NCBI RefSeq assembly: GCF_002999335.1
Contig: NW_020312164.1
Coordinates: 1-59,168 of the forward strand
Source: Cyclospora cayetanensis
Taxonomy: Eukaryota > Apicomplexa > Conoidasida > Eucoccidiorida > Eimeriidae
Reading direction: 5' to 3'
Length of the DNA: 59,168 nt
The notes below the pieces were generated by a model that was not told where the DNA came from, did no database searches, and saw nothing but the letters and a program-made list of their open reading frames with translations. Positions 39,561 through 52,268 of this stretch are shown here, one piece after another (position 1 is the stretch's first letter; each line of letters opens with the position of its first letter). Both the position numbers and the translations under genes were made by a program.

Positions 39561-41511
39561 TCACGGAGACGCCAACCAAGCACTCTGCAGAACCTCTGCA
39601 GCAGAGGGTCGCACTCTGGCGTCCACCGCCAACATTCGAGCAATCAGCGCTTTCGCCTCAGAAGGCACGCCCATCCACTCGGGATCGCTAAAGACTCGCT
39701 TTAAGCGCTGAAGGACGGCGTCAGATCCTGCGGTTCCGGGGGGGAGCCGAGAGGGGCCCCTATGGGGCCCCCCTTTTCCCCCTTCGGAAGCGACACAACT
39801 CGAGAGGCTGCCTGCGGCAGCCTGACCTGGCATACTTTTTGCCTCATCCTGTGGTCTCCTCTTGCGGCCAGGGAGATCGCGCGCGAAGACGTCACCCACG
39901 CCTAATGCGTGGGTGTCTCGCGCGTCTCTGAGAGAAGAAGCTCTCTCTGCGTCGCTGCAGCTGCAGAGACTTTTGCAGTCTGCTGCCGCTGCCAGCGTCG
40001 AGAGGACGCTAGAACCTTCAAAGGGCGACTTGCCCACCAGCAGAAGGCAGAGCAAAATCCCTGCCGACCATATGTCGCTCTTGCAGCATGCAGGGGCGTC
40101 GGTGAATGTCTCGGGGGCCCTGCGGAAATCGCCAGCCAGACGCAGCAGGAGAGTCAGAAAAATTGGGAGCTATGGGGGGGCGGCGCGGAGGAAGCGAGAG
40201 CGCCGCCCGTCGCGCGCGCGCTGCAGACGGCACTGCACTCCCCCACCCCGAGCTCGCACCAGACAGCTCGGCGATGGCGACGAGGCAGCAGCTGCAACAA
40301 GCAGACGCCACTAAAGGGAGCTCGGCGAGAAAGACAAACGAGGCATTCAGGAAAAAAAGTCTAAAGGACGAAGGGGCCGCGCGCCAAGCAAGCGCAGAAT
40401 CGGCAGCAACACGCGTACGCACAAAGTCGGGCGCTCAGAGCTCGAACGAGGCTCCCGCATTGAACGCGCGGGAACGCAAGGGGAGAGGGAAGGCAGCAGA
40501 CGAAGCTAGGACTAAGTGAATGTCGCCTCGCGCTCACATGTACATCGCAGTGCCCGCTGGAGATCCCTCAGGTCTAATGTTATTCAGACGCGACTGAGGG
40601 CATACCAACTCTGCTGAACCAAAGTCCACCAAGAGGATTTCAAGAGGCACACAGTCTTTTACTTTTTCTTCCTCAAGATATGGAGGAGAGGCTGGAGGGC
40701 TCTTATTCTCTGGGAGCTCCTCCGAATCGCTGAGGGCCCCGCGTTGACAAGGTTCCCTGATCTCTTGTGTGTGTTTTTCTTGGCGCAGGTGGTGGGGTTG
40801 TTGCTCATGCTCGAGCCCGCTGCTGTGCCTGACGACAATGTTTTCGAGCTTGACATCTTGATGAACAAGTCCACTGGAATGCACGCAGTCAAGAGCAGAA
40901 ATGAGTTGCCTGAAAATGTGTTTAGCAGTCGAGACGCCAAGGCGCCCCCTGCGGTGTACGTACACCGCAAGATCGGGGCCCTTCACGTACTCCATCAGGA
41001 TCCAGAGGCCTCTCCAGTCGTCGAGCACAGCAAAGTGACGCGCGACGTGGGGATGGATGAGGCGGCAGGCAGCAGTGAGGGCTTCCCTCGATGCATCGGC
41101 TACAATGTGCTTGATGCACAAAGGCACGTCGAGGGGGGAGGCCTCCCCTCCAATTCCCTCGAAATCTTGTAGAGAGTGGCACGCATAGACAAAACTCTGG
41201 GAGCCTGTGCCAATCAGGCGATCCAAAGGAAATAGACTCATTATATCGGAGACACTGTACGGCTGCTGCGCTAGAGGTACCCCCGGAGGCCCCTCCTCTG
41301 CGTCGTCTACTGTTGAGGCATCCGAGAAGTGCGAGGGCGAGACACCACAGGAGTACTTGTGAGCCGAATGCATGCAAAGGTTTTCCCTGTGAAAATCACC
41401 GCGGGTTGGAGGACTTATTCTTTTGGGGATAGGCAGACTGAGCCGTCTGCAGGGGCCGTTAGCTGTTGCCTCCGAAGGGGAGGCTTCAAGAGACCGCATT
41501 GCAGCCGTCAT
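39561..41511 (-). CDS. Protein kinase, non-RD type, about 510 aa
   Basis: Two exons, 41511-40538 and 40119-39561, join in phase 2 to restore GTAMYMAPETF, the activation-segment end. Start ATG at 41511. Residues: glycine loop GTGSQSFVYA (101-110), Lys134 in CIK, Glu143, catalytic loop HQD at 217-219 with Asn224, DFG at 296-298. An insert of about 60 residues lies between catalytic loop and DFG. The C-lobe has KSDIWSAGILLCLLLVGKSPF, a second insert, and ends SAEVLQSAWLASP just before the stop. All catalytic residues are present; HRD is changed to HQD, so activation-loop phosphorylation may not control it in the usual way. The N-terminal 90 residues are Ser/Pro-rich. CAMK/SNF1-like by layout, but no EF-hand is seen. 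No CAG tracts. Confidence 0.8.
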
Positions 41512-44500
41512 GTATCTCTGTCAATTCAAAAGAACGGAGCTGCACGAGTAGAGCGCCTCGTGCATCTTGATTCTGCACGGAACCTCTGGATCAGCTCATG
41601 ACATCAATCAGTCTTGCGGGGTGTAAGGGGGAGGGGGGAAGCGGTGTCTTTGCTCTCTTGTTGAGTTGGTTGCTGCAGTATTCGGCTTCGCTTGGCTTGC
41701 TGCTGTTTATTTCTTTCGCCTGCTTCTACCGCCACCTACAGGAGTCGTTTAGTGCCTGCGGCTTTGCACAAGGCGATATACATGTATATACATATATATA
41801 TGTGTATATACATATATGTATATACGGCGCTTATTCTTCTTCTTTGGTTGATTGCTTTCAGCGTATCGTCGGTTTTCTCCCCAGCAGCAGCGGAGCCACG
41901 AGGTTCAATTTCGGGGGTAAGTAGTTCACGCCTGCAGATAGACGGCGTTAGTCGTTTCCGGCAGCTCCAACACAATGCTTCAAGCTCGACGCAGGCTAGG
42001 AGGGTACTGAGCCGCAGAGTGGGACCAATCGCACGGGCGCCTAAGGAAAGACTCTGAGAGTTTGAACTCGACAGGATGCCGCGGGAGAAAGACACGCGCA
42101 GAGGAGACTGCCGAGGGTGGAAGATGAAAGGATAAAGAGCCGAAGGAGCCGAGTGACAAGCGGCTGCAGCAGCATCGGGGAGGGAGGAGCCACAGGTGCT
42201 GCTGCAGCAGCTGGTGGCAAAAGGAAAGACGAGGAAGGCTTTTGGGAGCCTCACTTCCTCTGGTTGTTGTGAATTCAAGAAAGAGAACCGGAGTCAGGCC
42301 ATTAACATAACGGTACTAAGACTGTATACACTCTGCTGCTGCTTCTGCTGTGCAGGTGTTTTGAAACGGCTGACGCTGCGGAGACGCTGGGGTGACGCGT
42401 TGCACAGAGTTCGAATTCAGGGTGCTCAAGAAGAATGGCTGCGGTTGCTCCTCTGCAGCCACCCATGTGTCTTCCACGAAGCCAAGAAAACAAACCGTCA
42501 AAGCAACTGCGGCTCTAAAAGCTGGTGTATGTCTTGTGTGATCAGCTCATGAACATGCTGAGCCCCCGTTTAAATATTTCCAACAGATTACGGGGGCTTC
42601 CCGACGTATCGGGAGAACCTTAAGACTAAAGACGTTTCAAAGATCCTGTCGAGCTTTTTGGCTTCCTGCCTGCTAAGGCGTTGCGGGAGAGGCCAAAAAG
42701 AAAGGAAGTGACCCCAGTGCCTCGGCAGCGCTTCAGGCTGCTGGCGTTGTACAGTGTCGGTACACTCAGGGGTGGGCTTCCGCCAAGTAGGGGACCACAA
42801 ATAACACGTCTAATTGCTCATTAATGCAAATTTGAGGCAAAGAAATCTCCTTGACGTGGCAGGAGGGATGACCCCGTGAACGGCTCTGCGCGGCCAGGCC
42901 GAGCAAGAGAGGATTACACCTTCTCTGTCGTCGTTGGTCGCATTCAGGTGTCTCCAAAGTAAAAGACAGAAAGAAAGCAAAAGCAAATGACGAGTAATTC
43001 GTGAGAAACCGTCTGGGAACGACCCGAACCCTCCCTGGCCCTTGTGGTACAGGCGTGTTGCTGCGGATGGAGCGGCCCCTCACGACGGTGACGTTTGTTC
43101 GGCTTTTGCTTTCTTCTCTTGTCTTCGAGCTGAAAATACGAATAATAAATTGGTTTCTATCAAATAGGTGTCTTGTAATCTAAAACATGGGTGAATAGGA
43201 ATAGCAAAGTGTGGCGGGAGAGAAAGTGGGAAGAGAACCGGCATACAACGAACGCAGGGTGCGCCAAAGGGTCAGCTTCAGCAACACGACTACAAACAAG
43301 AAATCCGCCCCAAAATGCCAAGAAAAGAGCATACAGAAACTCGTCCGCACTTGTATTCTGACGGTGTAGCTATAGGCAAACCCAAAGACGAGATGCAGCA
43401 ACTCGCAGCAGCCGCTGCAACCGCCCGCTGAGTTGCAGTTGTCGCCTTACAGAGGTTCCGCTCTACCATCAACCTGTTAATGTTTTCGTCCCTTTCATAG
43501 CCGTCTATTGGGACAGCAGGCTGATTCTTATAATGTTCTGCGTAGGTTCTTGTCTATAGGGAATTAATAAGGACATTCTCTCACACACCCACTCCTTTTC
43601 AACCGCGCCGTGCAGCCCCACGCCAGATATCCCTACCTTGCAACGGGAGGACGGAACAGAACCCCAATATGTTCCTTGGATTTGAAAAACGAGTACGATA
43701 GAAGCATTTTTGGGAACTATCTTTAGTTGGGTAATAGCTTGCACCGCCCCCTCTTTCCCTAACTACCTCGCAATACTTCCCCAGAGGCAGTTAAGCTCTG
43801 AACCTGAACGATAGACCATGACCAAAGGTGTGTACGCATTCACCAAAACGTGTAACTGTAACAGCAAGGCGTTTATAAAGTAGTTTTTTGCAGTGGTGTG
43901 TAGTGTACTGTAATGCGGGGTAGTCGGGTGTACGCCCCCGCACAGGTAGCCTGTGTTCGATTGCGGGTACAGGACATGATACCCGTAGCTTTGAGACTTT
44001 GACCGCTGTCCCTTTTAAATTGAGAGTTTGGATGCTTTTAGGCAAACGGTTTATTTTAAAGCTCTATAATGTCACAGGCTCAATTACACGTATGCCGTTC
44101 GATGAGCCATCGGTGCAGGCAGGCACCTGCCTGCCGACCCTCTAGGGTAGTAGCACAAAGCATCCAGGCCTCATGCGCGCACCATTGACTGTTACTATAC
44201 AAATTTGGCGTAGTACACAAAAACTGCGGTCTGCAAAGGGCCAAAGCAAATAGTCAAGTTTCTATTGATTTTCCATAAAAACGTGTGTAGTATTTACGAA
44301 AGTACCTAGAAGTGTAACTTTGGTGAGTGTAGCTACGATCAAACACTTTTACCAGAAGTAGTAAGTAATTTAGGAATTTATTCGTCTGTCAGTAAAACAT
44401 TATTTTTAAAAGCCTCGATGTCGAAGGACGCAGTATTATTGGGTTGTGCGCTATTATTAGCTACGCGCAGCTGGCTGGGAATGATCGGAGTGATCGGAGG

Positions 44501-47500
44501 GTGCGGCTACGCGCGCCCCAGGTGTTTCTTTCCCCCAATGTTGAAAATTTCTGATCAGAGAAAAAAGTGAGTTCTATTAGATACACTATATAACTCTGTG
44601 AAATTTAATTTTGAGTCTGGAGTCACGTATCTCCCTATTGAGTCCCTATGGGGAGGACTCCAGCAGCTGGGTGATGCTGTCTCTGAGCTGTTCGGAAAAG
44701 TCGTATTGAACAGAATGCCAGAGACGCTTAAGCCACAGCATGTAGACATACATGGATATATTTGTGCCACACACGTGTAAACGCATAAAAAACATTCAAG
44801 AAGCCGAAGCAATCACCTTAAAGCGCCTCCAGGCATAGACGAACATGTGGATGCTACATAGAGGGTGGCACAACGTACAACTAGTGAAACCCTTTGTTAG
44901 CGTGAGTGTCTCGGTCACACAACCTCTTTTCTCCATTCGAACTGCATAGTTTCAGGGCAGTATTTGCACGAGGCTACCCCACCCCGAAAAACGAGTGGTT
45001 GCTGGCTTCCAGCAGCCCGTGAAGCACCCATAAACACTCCCCATAGAGGCAAAAAAGGTTTGTTTCTCAGGCATGAATGCTGGCGCTCCCTTGCTGTCCT
45101 GTGCAACTAGAAGGGCCACTCAAGAAACCCTATGCTCTGTGTCTCAAGCTTCGCGATGCACAGGAATGAGGACCACCACAAGCTTGCTTGCTTGGTCTAT
45201 GCCGGTAGTCTGTTGCCTGCTTGATGAAACACACTTGGTGACTTCTTTTTCTTCTAACTGCTCTCGTATCGTGTGCAGTTTTTACACTGGCTGCCACCGC
45301 ATCCCACCTAAGGCCGCTCTAACAGCTAATTTGCAAATTCTCACCGCATAGCGCGTGTAAGGTGCCTAAGGACTCCGAGGCTGTACTGCATTGTTTTCAT
45401 CCTGGTTGGGGAGTGCACATGTTGTAAAGGCGAGCTTACATCTGTAAACCGAAACTCGATAGAGCTGCACTCCAGCTAGTCAATGGCATTCTAAGAGTCG
45501 CCGCATCCCAAGACACATGTCCTAGGAAGGACCCCAGTGTACTGTGTATTCTTTTATTGCACGCGTGAGGCTGTCATAAGACAGCACTGCGAATGCCTAG
45601 GCTCTCTGTGCGTGTGGCTACGGTCCACCGTTTTCAATTTATAGGTGCACGCTTCTTAGGATGGGCCTGCCTATTTCCGAGCTTTCCTCGCTTTGTCTTA
45701 CTTATACTTTTGTTCATTGCTCTCTAGTGCATTTCCCTGGAGAGCAATGGCTATAGACTCTCCTCCTGTAAACCACGTCGGCAAAATAACTTGTGACTTG
45801 GCGCGTTTTCTATTTACATACTCCTGGTTTAGCGGGCTACTGCTGAGGCTTTCTGCGCAATGTGCCTCACGGAGCGCTTCATGCCTCTTATCTTTGGTCG
45901 CATAAGGTCGTGGCTCCCCGTGATTCCCACTGTACATACTTTGAACAGCCTAGCATCATGATGATGACAAAAATCGCATGGAGGACTCCGAAACGTTTCT
46001 GCGCAGTCATTCAGAAGGGCTCTACTGAGCGCGAGAAGGCACCTGTGGAAGCTCGATGTGCCTCTGACGGTTTCGTTCTGGGCATCGCCTGCACTCTACG
46101 ACAATGCCACAGAGCTTCAGAAACTTTCCGACATGTTAAAACACACGTGCTGGCGGTGCATTGCCCCTTGTTGCCTTTCTGTGACGTTCTGCCTCCCCCT
46201 GGGCCCTTCGTTCTTTCGGCTGCCATATCTGTTGCCTCTTGCTTCGTGTTTACTTTTTCGGCGGCTTCCTGCTCTAGGCCAGCTATAGCGACCCCGTTAT
46301 ACGGCAGCAGCCAAGCTCTTCAGGGTTTGATGCGAAAGAGAGAAAGAAGGAAGGAACTAGGAGTAAATCGGGAGAGTAGCAAAAGTGGGAGGGTCAAGGC
46401 AGTCTCTTACAAGGGGCCAGAGCTCCACTACGTGTCACCTTCAAGGCACCGCAGTATTGTTGGAAGTTTGAGGCAAAAGCAGTACATCAGCGACCATCGT
46501 CGCCACGGCAAGCCTGCCTATTTAGCGATCCACCTCTCTCCACGCGCATAAACGAGGCCGATCAAGCCTGAACGCCTCTCGTAAGCTGATGCCTGAAAAG
46601 ACGGGAAATCAGTGGAACCGTGCATGACTTGTGTCTTTCGGCTACACACCTTGCAGAGATAGGGGCCTCCTAGACTCTCCTGCGAGAGGAGCGATTCGGA
46701 GCGAGGGGGAGCTCTCTCGACAGCACACATGATGGAAGTCTCATCATGCTTTGGCTTGCCTCGAGCAGTGAATAGGAGGGGCGCTCCTCGCATCCTCACC
46801 CGTAGCTCTCTCTCTGTTGTGCCAACACATTGCGTGCCATGCAAACCCATACAGGAATATCAGGTGAAGGCCCTTGTTGCAGCAGCTCCCGACTAGCCAT
46901 AAAAAGGCCTTTCACAAATGCACTGCCGCCTTTCGAAGCTATCGGAGACATCTCTAGAAGTGGCTTTTGTCTCTTTGCGTCCACACTTCATAACACTACG
47001 CAGGCATGTATGCAGGGATGCATGCTTGAAGGCGTGTCTACATAACGGTGTGCGCGGGTGTGTTGCCTGGAGATGCGCGTAAATGCATGTATGCAGGCAT
47101 ATATATATATATATATGTATACTTTCGCGCGGTCACACAAGCCCTCCTTTGGTACATTGCATTGTGCGAGTAATATTCAAAAAAGAAGTGGTAAGAATCG
47201 CCTGTTGGGTTTGGCTGCTCACACATGCTGTTTGCCGCATATTAAAGTAAGCTCAATACAGAAAAGTCAATGTTGTGTGCTTATGAGTTATGAGTTGCAG
47301 TGTCCAAATGCGCATGAATAAATACATGGCTTGCAAGGGAGATGCAGAAACGTCTATTCAATCTCTATGCGTCTCCCGTTCCTCTCCACCCGCAACCTTG
47401 CAGTGTGAGGGCAAAAAGCGTCCTGGGAAGGGCGCTCTGTGGGGAGAAAACGTCAATGCGTTTGACAGGTTATATGAATACAGGCTATAAGGCTCACTCG

Positions 47501-48080
47501 ACGGAGATCGCAGTAAGAGCATTACCTACATAACCGTGCAGATGGCAATGCCTTTTCCTTCACGTATGAATAAGCCTGGACACATTTGAATAGGAGCATT
47601 ACCTACATAACCGTGCAGATGGCCATGCCTTTTCCTTCACGTATGAATAAGCCTGGATACATTTGAACATACGTTCAAGTACACCCAGACGACGTGCGTA
47701 CTCAAAAAGGTGTGCATCCTTCTTTAATATCCATGCATCTCGTAAGCCTTATGCCGACTGTAGAGAAGCTTCCATCATCTCAGGAGATTTCGCTGTAGGT
47801 ACACGTAGAGCCATACATGGATGGGATTGTGCGCATGTAGTGAAGGCAAGTTTCGCGGTATTTATTCAAGGCTTTGGAACTTGTTTTTGGGCACAGAGAG
47901 GTGAGAGAGAAGGTCGTGCAGTTTCTAGAAGAGAGCAGCGACGGGTTTGGCTTAGGTCTCCGCGCTCTTTAGCTTTCGCAACCATTCCATCCAGGCCCAG
48001 AGAGCGAGTGCACGATGAGGCACGTATGCCTTAAAGTGCGTGACTTTGATCACAAGGATGCGTGGACAGCAGGCACCTAC
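41512..48080. other. Long region without a supported gene
   Basis: Mostly unique sequence without CAG tracts. A 229-codon plus-strand frame at 45862-46551 has no ATG at its start and no family features. A minus-strand frame at 46984-46796 (SPIASKGGSAFVKGLFMASR) ends at a GTGAGG donor and looks like an exon, but I cannot connect it. A small inverted repeat sits near 44116-44134 and a 77-bp tandem duplication at 47517-47668. No RNA gene is recognised. Confidence 0.45.
47517..47668. repeat. Two-copy 77-bp tandem duplication
   Basis: The block starting GAGCATTACCTACATAACCG and ending near GGACACATTTGAATAG is followed at once by a second copy with about three differences. There is no coding frame through it. 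Confidence 0.9.
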
Positions 48081-48182
48081 CGTGGATGAACACATACTTC
48101 AAGCCAGCCACGCTCGTGTATCCCTGCCAATCTACCAACATGAGCTGATAACGGTTTAGAGGTGACAGTCCCTTTTGAGGTC
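48081..48182 (-). CDS. Orphan internal exon of an unidentified gene
   Basis: Bounded by a TTTCCAAG acceptor and a CCACGGTAGGTG donor, phase 1 at both ends. It reads SPLNRYQLMLVDWQGYTSVA and then GLKYVFIH, with the mix of residues of a folded domain. A TG/TA array at 48300-48510 would lie in the intron upstream, the same arrangement as in better-supported genes here. Partner exons may be the 46796-46984 frame and something in 48520-49500. Function unknown. Confidence 0.35.
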
Positions 48183-48299
48183 CTTGGAAACCAATGCGGG
48201 CGGGGGTGTCTTTGTGTGTTTGTTGTGTGTGTGTTGGTGTGTCGGTACTGCTCCATGTTGCGTGTCTGTGTCTGTCTGCGTGGGCGGTTCTGGGTTCGA

Positions 48300-48384
48300 G
48301 CCTGACATATATACATGCATGCATGTATATATGTAGGTAGGTGTGTATATATGTATATGTACGCATGCATATGTGCATATGTGC

Positions 48385-48426
<42 letters not shown>

Positions 48427-48427
48427 G

Positions 48428-48490
<63 letters not shown>

Positions 48491-48510
48491 ATGTGCGCAC
48501 ACGCATATAA
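48300..48510. repeat. TATG, TG and TA compound array
   Basis: GTATATATG units, then about 18 TG units, then about 14 TA units, then TG again. Probably intronic to the minus-strand orphan exon. Confidence 0.95.
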
Positions 48511-49899
48511 GGATCGGGGCACCGTGAATGAGACACCTGCAATCCCTGCGCGCAGGCAATCAGATCCGCATTGGGGAGTTCTTACTTGTTACCAGTAGAC
48601 ATGAAGGGGGCTTATGTTTTTTATTTTTGAATTGACTTTTCTAATTGAAAGGGCGTTGTGGGGCGAAGAACAAGGTGAAAAACTGGGAGGGGGTCACTAG
48701 AGGGAGGAGACACAGGGAAGGTAAGTGCTTCTCGTTAATTGCGCTATTCGGGGCCTTAATTCGTGGTGGTTTCAAGCCAGTGCTTCGCTGTCTGTGTGGG
48801 GAGCCGTACGGTGCTGTCGCTGCGCAGTGTATCGGCACTGCCCGTAGCGGCAGCTGCAGCCCATAGGGAGGGAGAGCAGCAGCAGCAGCCCCTGCAAGGC
48901 GCTCCTCGCTGGGCTAGCGCACCCTCGAAGCTCACCTTTGCAATAAAAGGTTGCGTAACAGAGTACAGCGGCACTCTGTTGCGCTGCGCTGACTCCTCTA
49001 AGCCGTACAGACACCTCCCGCAGCCGCGGGCAGAAGAGGCCCTCTACCGCCTCCTCCTCTGCATGCGGCTTCCCCTCCTATAGTCCTCTGAGCACTTCGA
49101 GGAGGCAAAACTGCAGCAAGAGGAAGCTGGGGGGCATGCAGCTGCCTAAGTCGCGAAACGCTGCAAACAAGCCGCTGCAACAGCCGCCGACTTTGTTGCC
49201 TCATCGCCACTCCACAGCTCAAAACGCAGGGTAGACGACGTCTTGACTGTGCCTCAGGAAGATCGTGGGTGTCTGTCCCTTGTGTTTTCTCCAGCAGAGT
49301 TCTCCGCTTCTGGTCGCTCTTCGAGTGCGGAAGGAGCTTCAGCCCTCGAACGGCTACTCCGCTGCTGCTGCTCCTCTTCCTTCTCCTTCCTCTGCCTCAG
49401 CAGGCTTTGTATAGGCCGATCGCAGCCGTTGATGCGGCGCACTGGGAGCGCTAGACACAGCCTCGCCATCTCGCAGCTCGCTGGCGGAGGGAGTTTGTCC
49501 ATATATGTGTATGCATGTATGGGTGTTTATATGTACATACATACATACATGTGTGTGCCTCCGAGAGCTGCATGGGCTTCGTAGCCGTCCGCTTACTACC
49601 CCCGAAACCGCGCACATGCGCTTTAGACGCTTGAAGAGAACGCCACACGATGACTGCACCCCCCGAGAGGAGGAACGCCTGTTGTCAGCTGTGGAGCCTC
49701 TTTGCTGTCTGAACAAAGCTGCTTTTCTCGCGGCAATTCAAGAAATGCATGCGCTGGAGGGGCTTTCCGCACAGGCTTCTCCTCCCCCCCACGCGGTTTC
49801 AAAGCTTTAACTCCCTAAATCAGAGCAGCAGAGGGCACCCCTTCCTGGCAGTCTTATGGAGTCTAACTACAGGAGAATATCTGCTTCTGTGCTTCCAAG
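48511..49899. other. Possible 5' exons of the RFTS/DDT gene or of a minus-strand gene
   Basis: A plus-strand stretch at about 49580-49797 reads LLSAVEPLCCLNKAAFLAAI and looks coding; a weak GTTTCA donor at 49798 would join it in phase 0 to the exon at 49900. On minus, a frame at 49254-49502 is Glu/Arg-rich. Both remain unproven. No other feature is seen. Confidence 0.35.
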
Positions 49900-50504
49900 A
49901 TGACTACTGAGTGCGCATGGGAAGGGAGTACTGAGAATCACGCTCTCATTCCTCTCGGTGCTTCCAGCTCCTCAGCAATAAGGCCAGAAGACGGCTTCGA
50001 GCCGCACATGCACGCAGCAACAGCAGCAACAGCAGCAACAGCAGCAACAGCTGCTTCTGCAGCAACGCGTGTAGCCACTGCAGCACCTGCTGCTGCCGCT
50101 GCTGCTGCTGCTGCTGTGCTTGGCAGTGCTGCGTCTTCAGGGAGGGGCGCAGCACTACCTGCTGCTGCGGAAGAGATGCGTTCTCAACAGCAGCCCATGC
50201 AACTGCAGCAGCTGCAGCAACTGCAGCAGCAGCAGCACGAGCAACTGCAGCAACTGCAGCAGCCGGATGCGGACGAGACTCACCTTCAGCAGCAGCGCCT
50301 GTTGGCGCAGCTGCGGGAGAGGCTGCAGCAACGCTGCTCGACAGCAGTGGAGCTTTCAGAAGAACGGCAGGGGCAGCTGCTGCTGCTGCAGCAACAGCAG
50401 CTGCAACTCCCCACGCAGCAGCAGCAGTTGCTGCGAATGCGGTGGTCGCAGCAGACAGCTGCAGAAAGCGAAGTGCACCAGCAGCTGCAGCACGCATTGA
50501 GACA

Positions 50505-50545
<41 letters not shown>

Positions 50546-52223
50546 TGCAGCTGCTGGCTCACAAGCTGCTCCCCACACCAGGGGGGAAGCGACAGCCATT
50601 GTGGCAGGAGACGCAGGAGCAAGTGCAGCAGCAGCAAAAATTTCCACTGCGGAGGGAAGACACGCAGCAGCAAGTGCAGCAGCATGAGGCATTCCCCCAG
50701 CTGCAAGATTTGCAGCGTCAAGTTATTCGTGAGGTGCAGCAGCAGGAGCACAGACCGCCTGGCAGACAGCAGCAGCAGCAGCTACAGCACCAGCAACAGC
50801 AGCAGTTGCTGCAGCAGCTGCAGCAGCAGCAGCTGCTGGGGGGAAGGAGTTTGCTGCTGCGAGATGCGCAGCAGGGTGTTCAGCAGGAGCAGAAACAAGC
50901 AGACACGGAAGCGACTATGCCAACAGCAACAGCAGCAACAGCAGCAACAGCAGGTGGTAGGGGTAGGAGTGCTCCATCTGCTGCTTCTTGTGTGCATGCA
51001 AACTCTCAGAATGCTGTCAAGGCAGAACAAGGAAGAGGATCGCCACAAGCCTGCATTGGGCAGGCACCAGCTTCTACGGACTGTAGAGGCTTCGAACCAG
51101 CTCTTACTGCGAGCATGCATTTACCATCGCCATCAGCAGCAGTAGCGTTTGTCGACTCTTCTCCTAGTGGAGCGGCGGATGGGGAGGGAAGCCACGTGAA
51201 TCGAGAAACACGTTCTGCTGCCGCTGGTGTAGGCTTGGCCGTGGCTGCAAGCAATTGCAGCAGCAGCAGCAGTAGCAGCAGTAGTAGCAATTGCAGCAGC
51301 AGCAGTAGCAGCAGCAGTAGCAGCAGCAGTAGCAGCAGTAGCAGCAGCAGTAGCAGCAGTAGCAGCAGCAGCAATTGCATGCAGTGGGCTAAATATGGCG
51401 AGTCGCATGCAGCGGAAGCCGCAGTGCCAGCAGCTTTCTTGTGGCCTACACCTGAAGGCTTCTGGTGTTCGTACGCTGCAGACTTCTTGTTGTACAACAA
51501 AACTGCTGAAAGACTTCTCCCCATTGAAGCTCTTGTAAGCGCCTTACTTCGCCTCCTGCCCTGTAGATCGTGATGAGGGATCATACAGATGCCTCTATGA
51601 ACGCATCCTTAACGCCTTTGGCTTGTGATTGTGTTCATGGGTGTATCTATCTGCTCTGTCTCTGTTCGTATTTCTCTCTTTTTCTCTCTCTATCTCTTTG
51701 TCTCTCTCTATCTCTCACTGTCTCTGTCCTTATTTCTCTCTTTCTATCTCTTTGTCTCTCTCTACCTCTCGCTGTCTCTGTCTCTGCCCTTATTTCTCTC
51801 TTTCTATCCCTTTGTCTCTCTCTATCTCTTACTGTCTCTCTATCTCTCACTGTCTCTCTTTCTCTTTGTCTCTCTCTCTGTTTCTCTTGGAGAAAAAGAC
51901 ATGATTTTGAGCTCTATTTGAGCAGCCTCTCCACAAAGCGGTCTTGCCGGAGCTGAGTTTGCCATTGGAAGTGTTTATTTCATCACCTGCAGTACGCTGG
52001 ATGCACTAAACATGACATGACGCTGCTGCCTCTCGCTGCAGGACCAAGAAGAATCTGGGGAAGTGGTGATGTACGCGAAGCTGGTGAACGTGGCATTGCT
52101 GCATTCGCCACAGGCGCTGCTGTCAGTCAATCACCCCGTGGCAGCGGAGGTGTATCCGCATCTTTATGCTGGCTCCTGCAGTAATGTGGTGAGCTGTAGC
52201 AGAGGCCGCAAAGCCCCGAAGAG

Positions 52224-52268
<45 letters not shown>

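Noticed and set aside
43915..43990. tRNA-like sequence containing GTTCGATT
   Set aside because: A B-box-like word is present, but I could not find a matching A box or a seven-base acceptor stem.
45862..46551. 229-codon plus-strand frame
   Set aside because: No ATG at the start, no conserved pattern, no splice partners; length is within reach of chance here.
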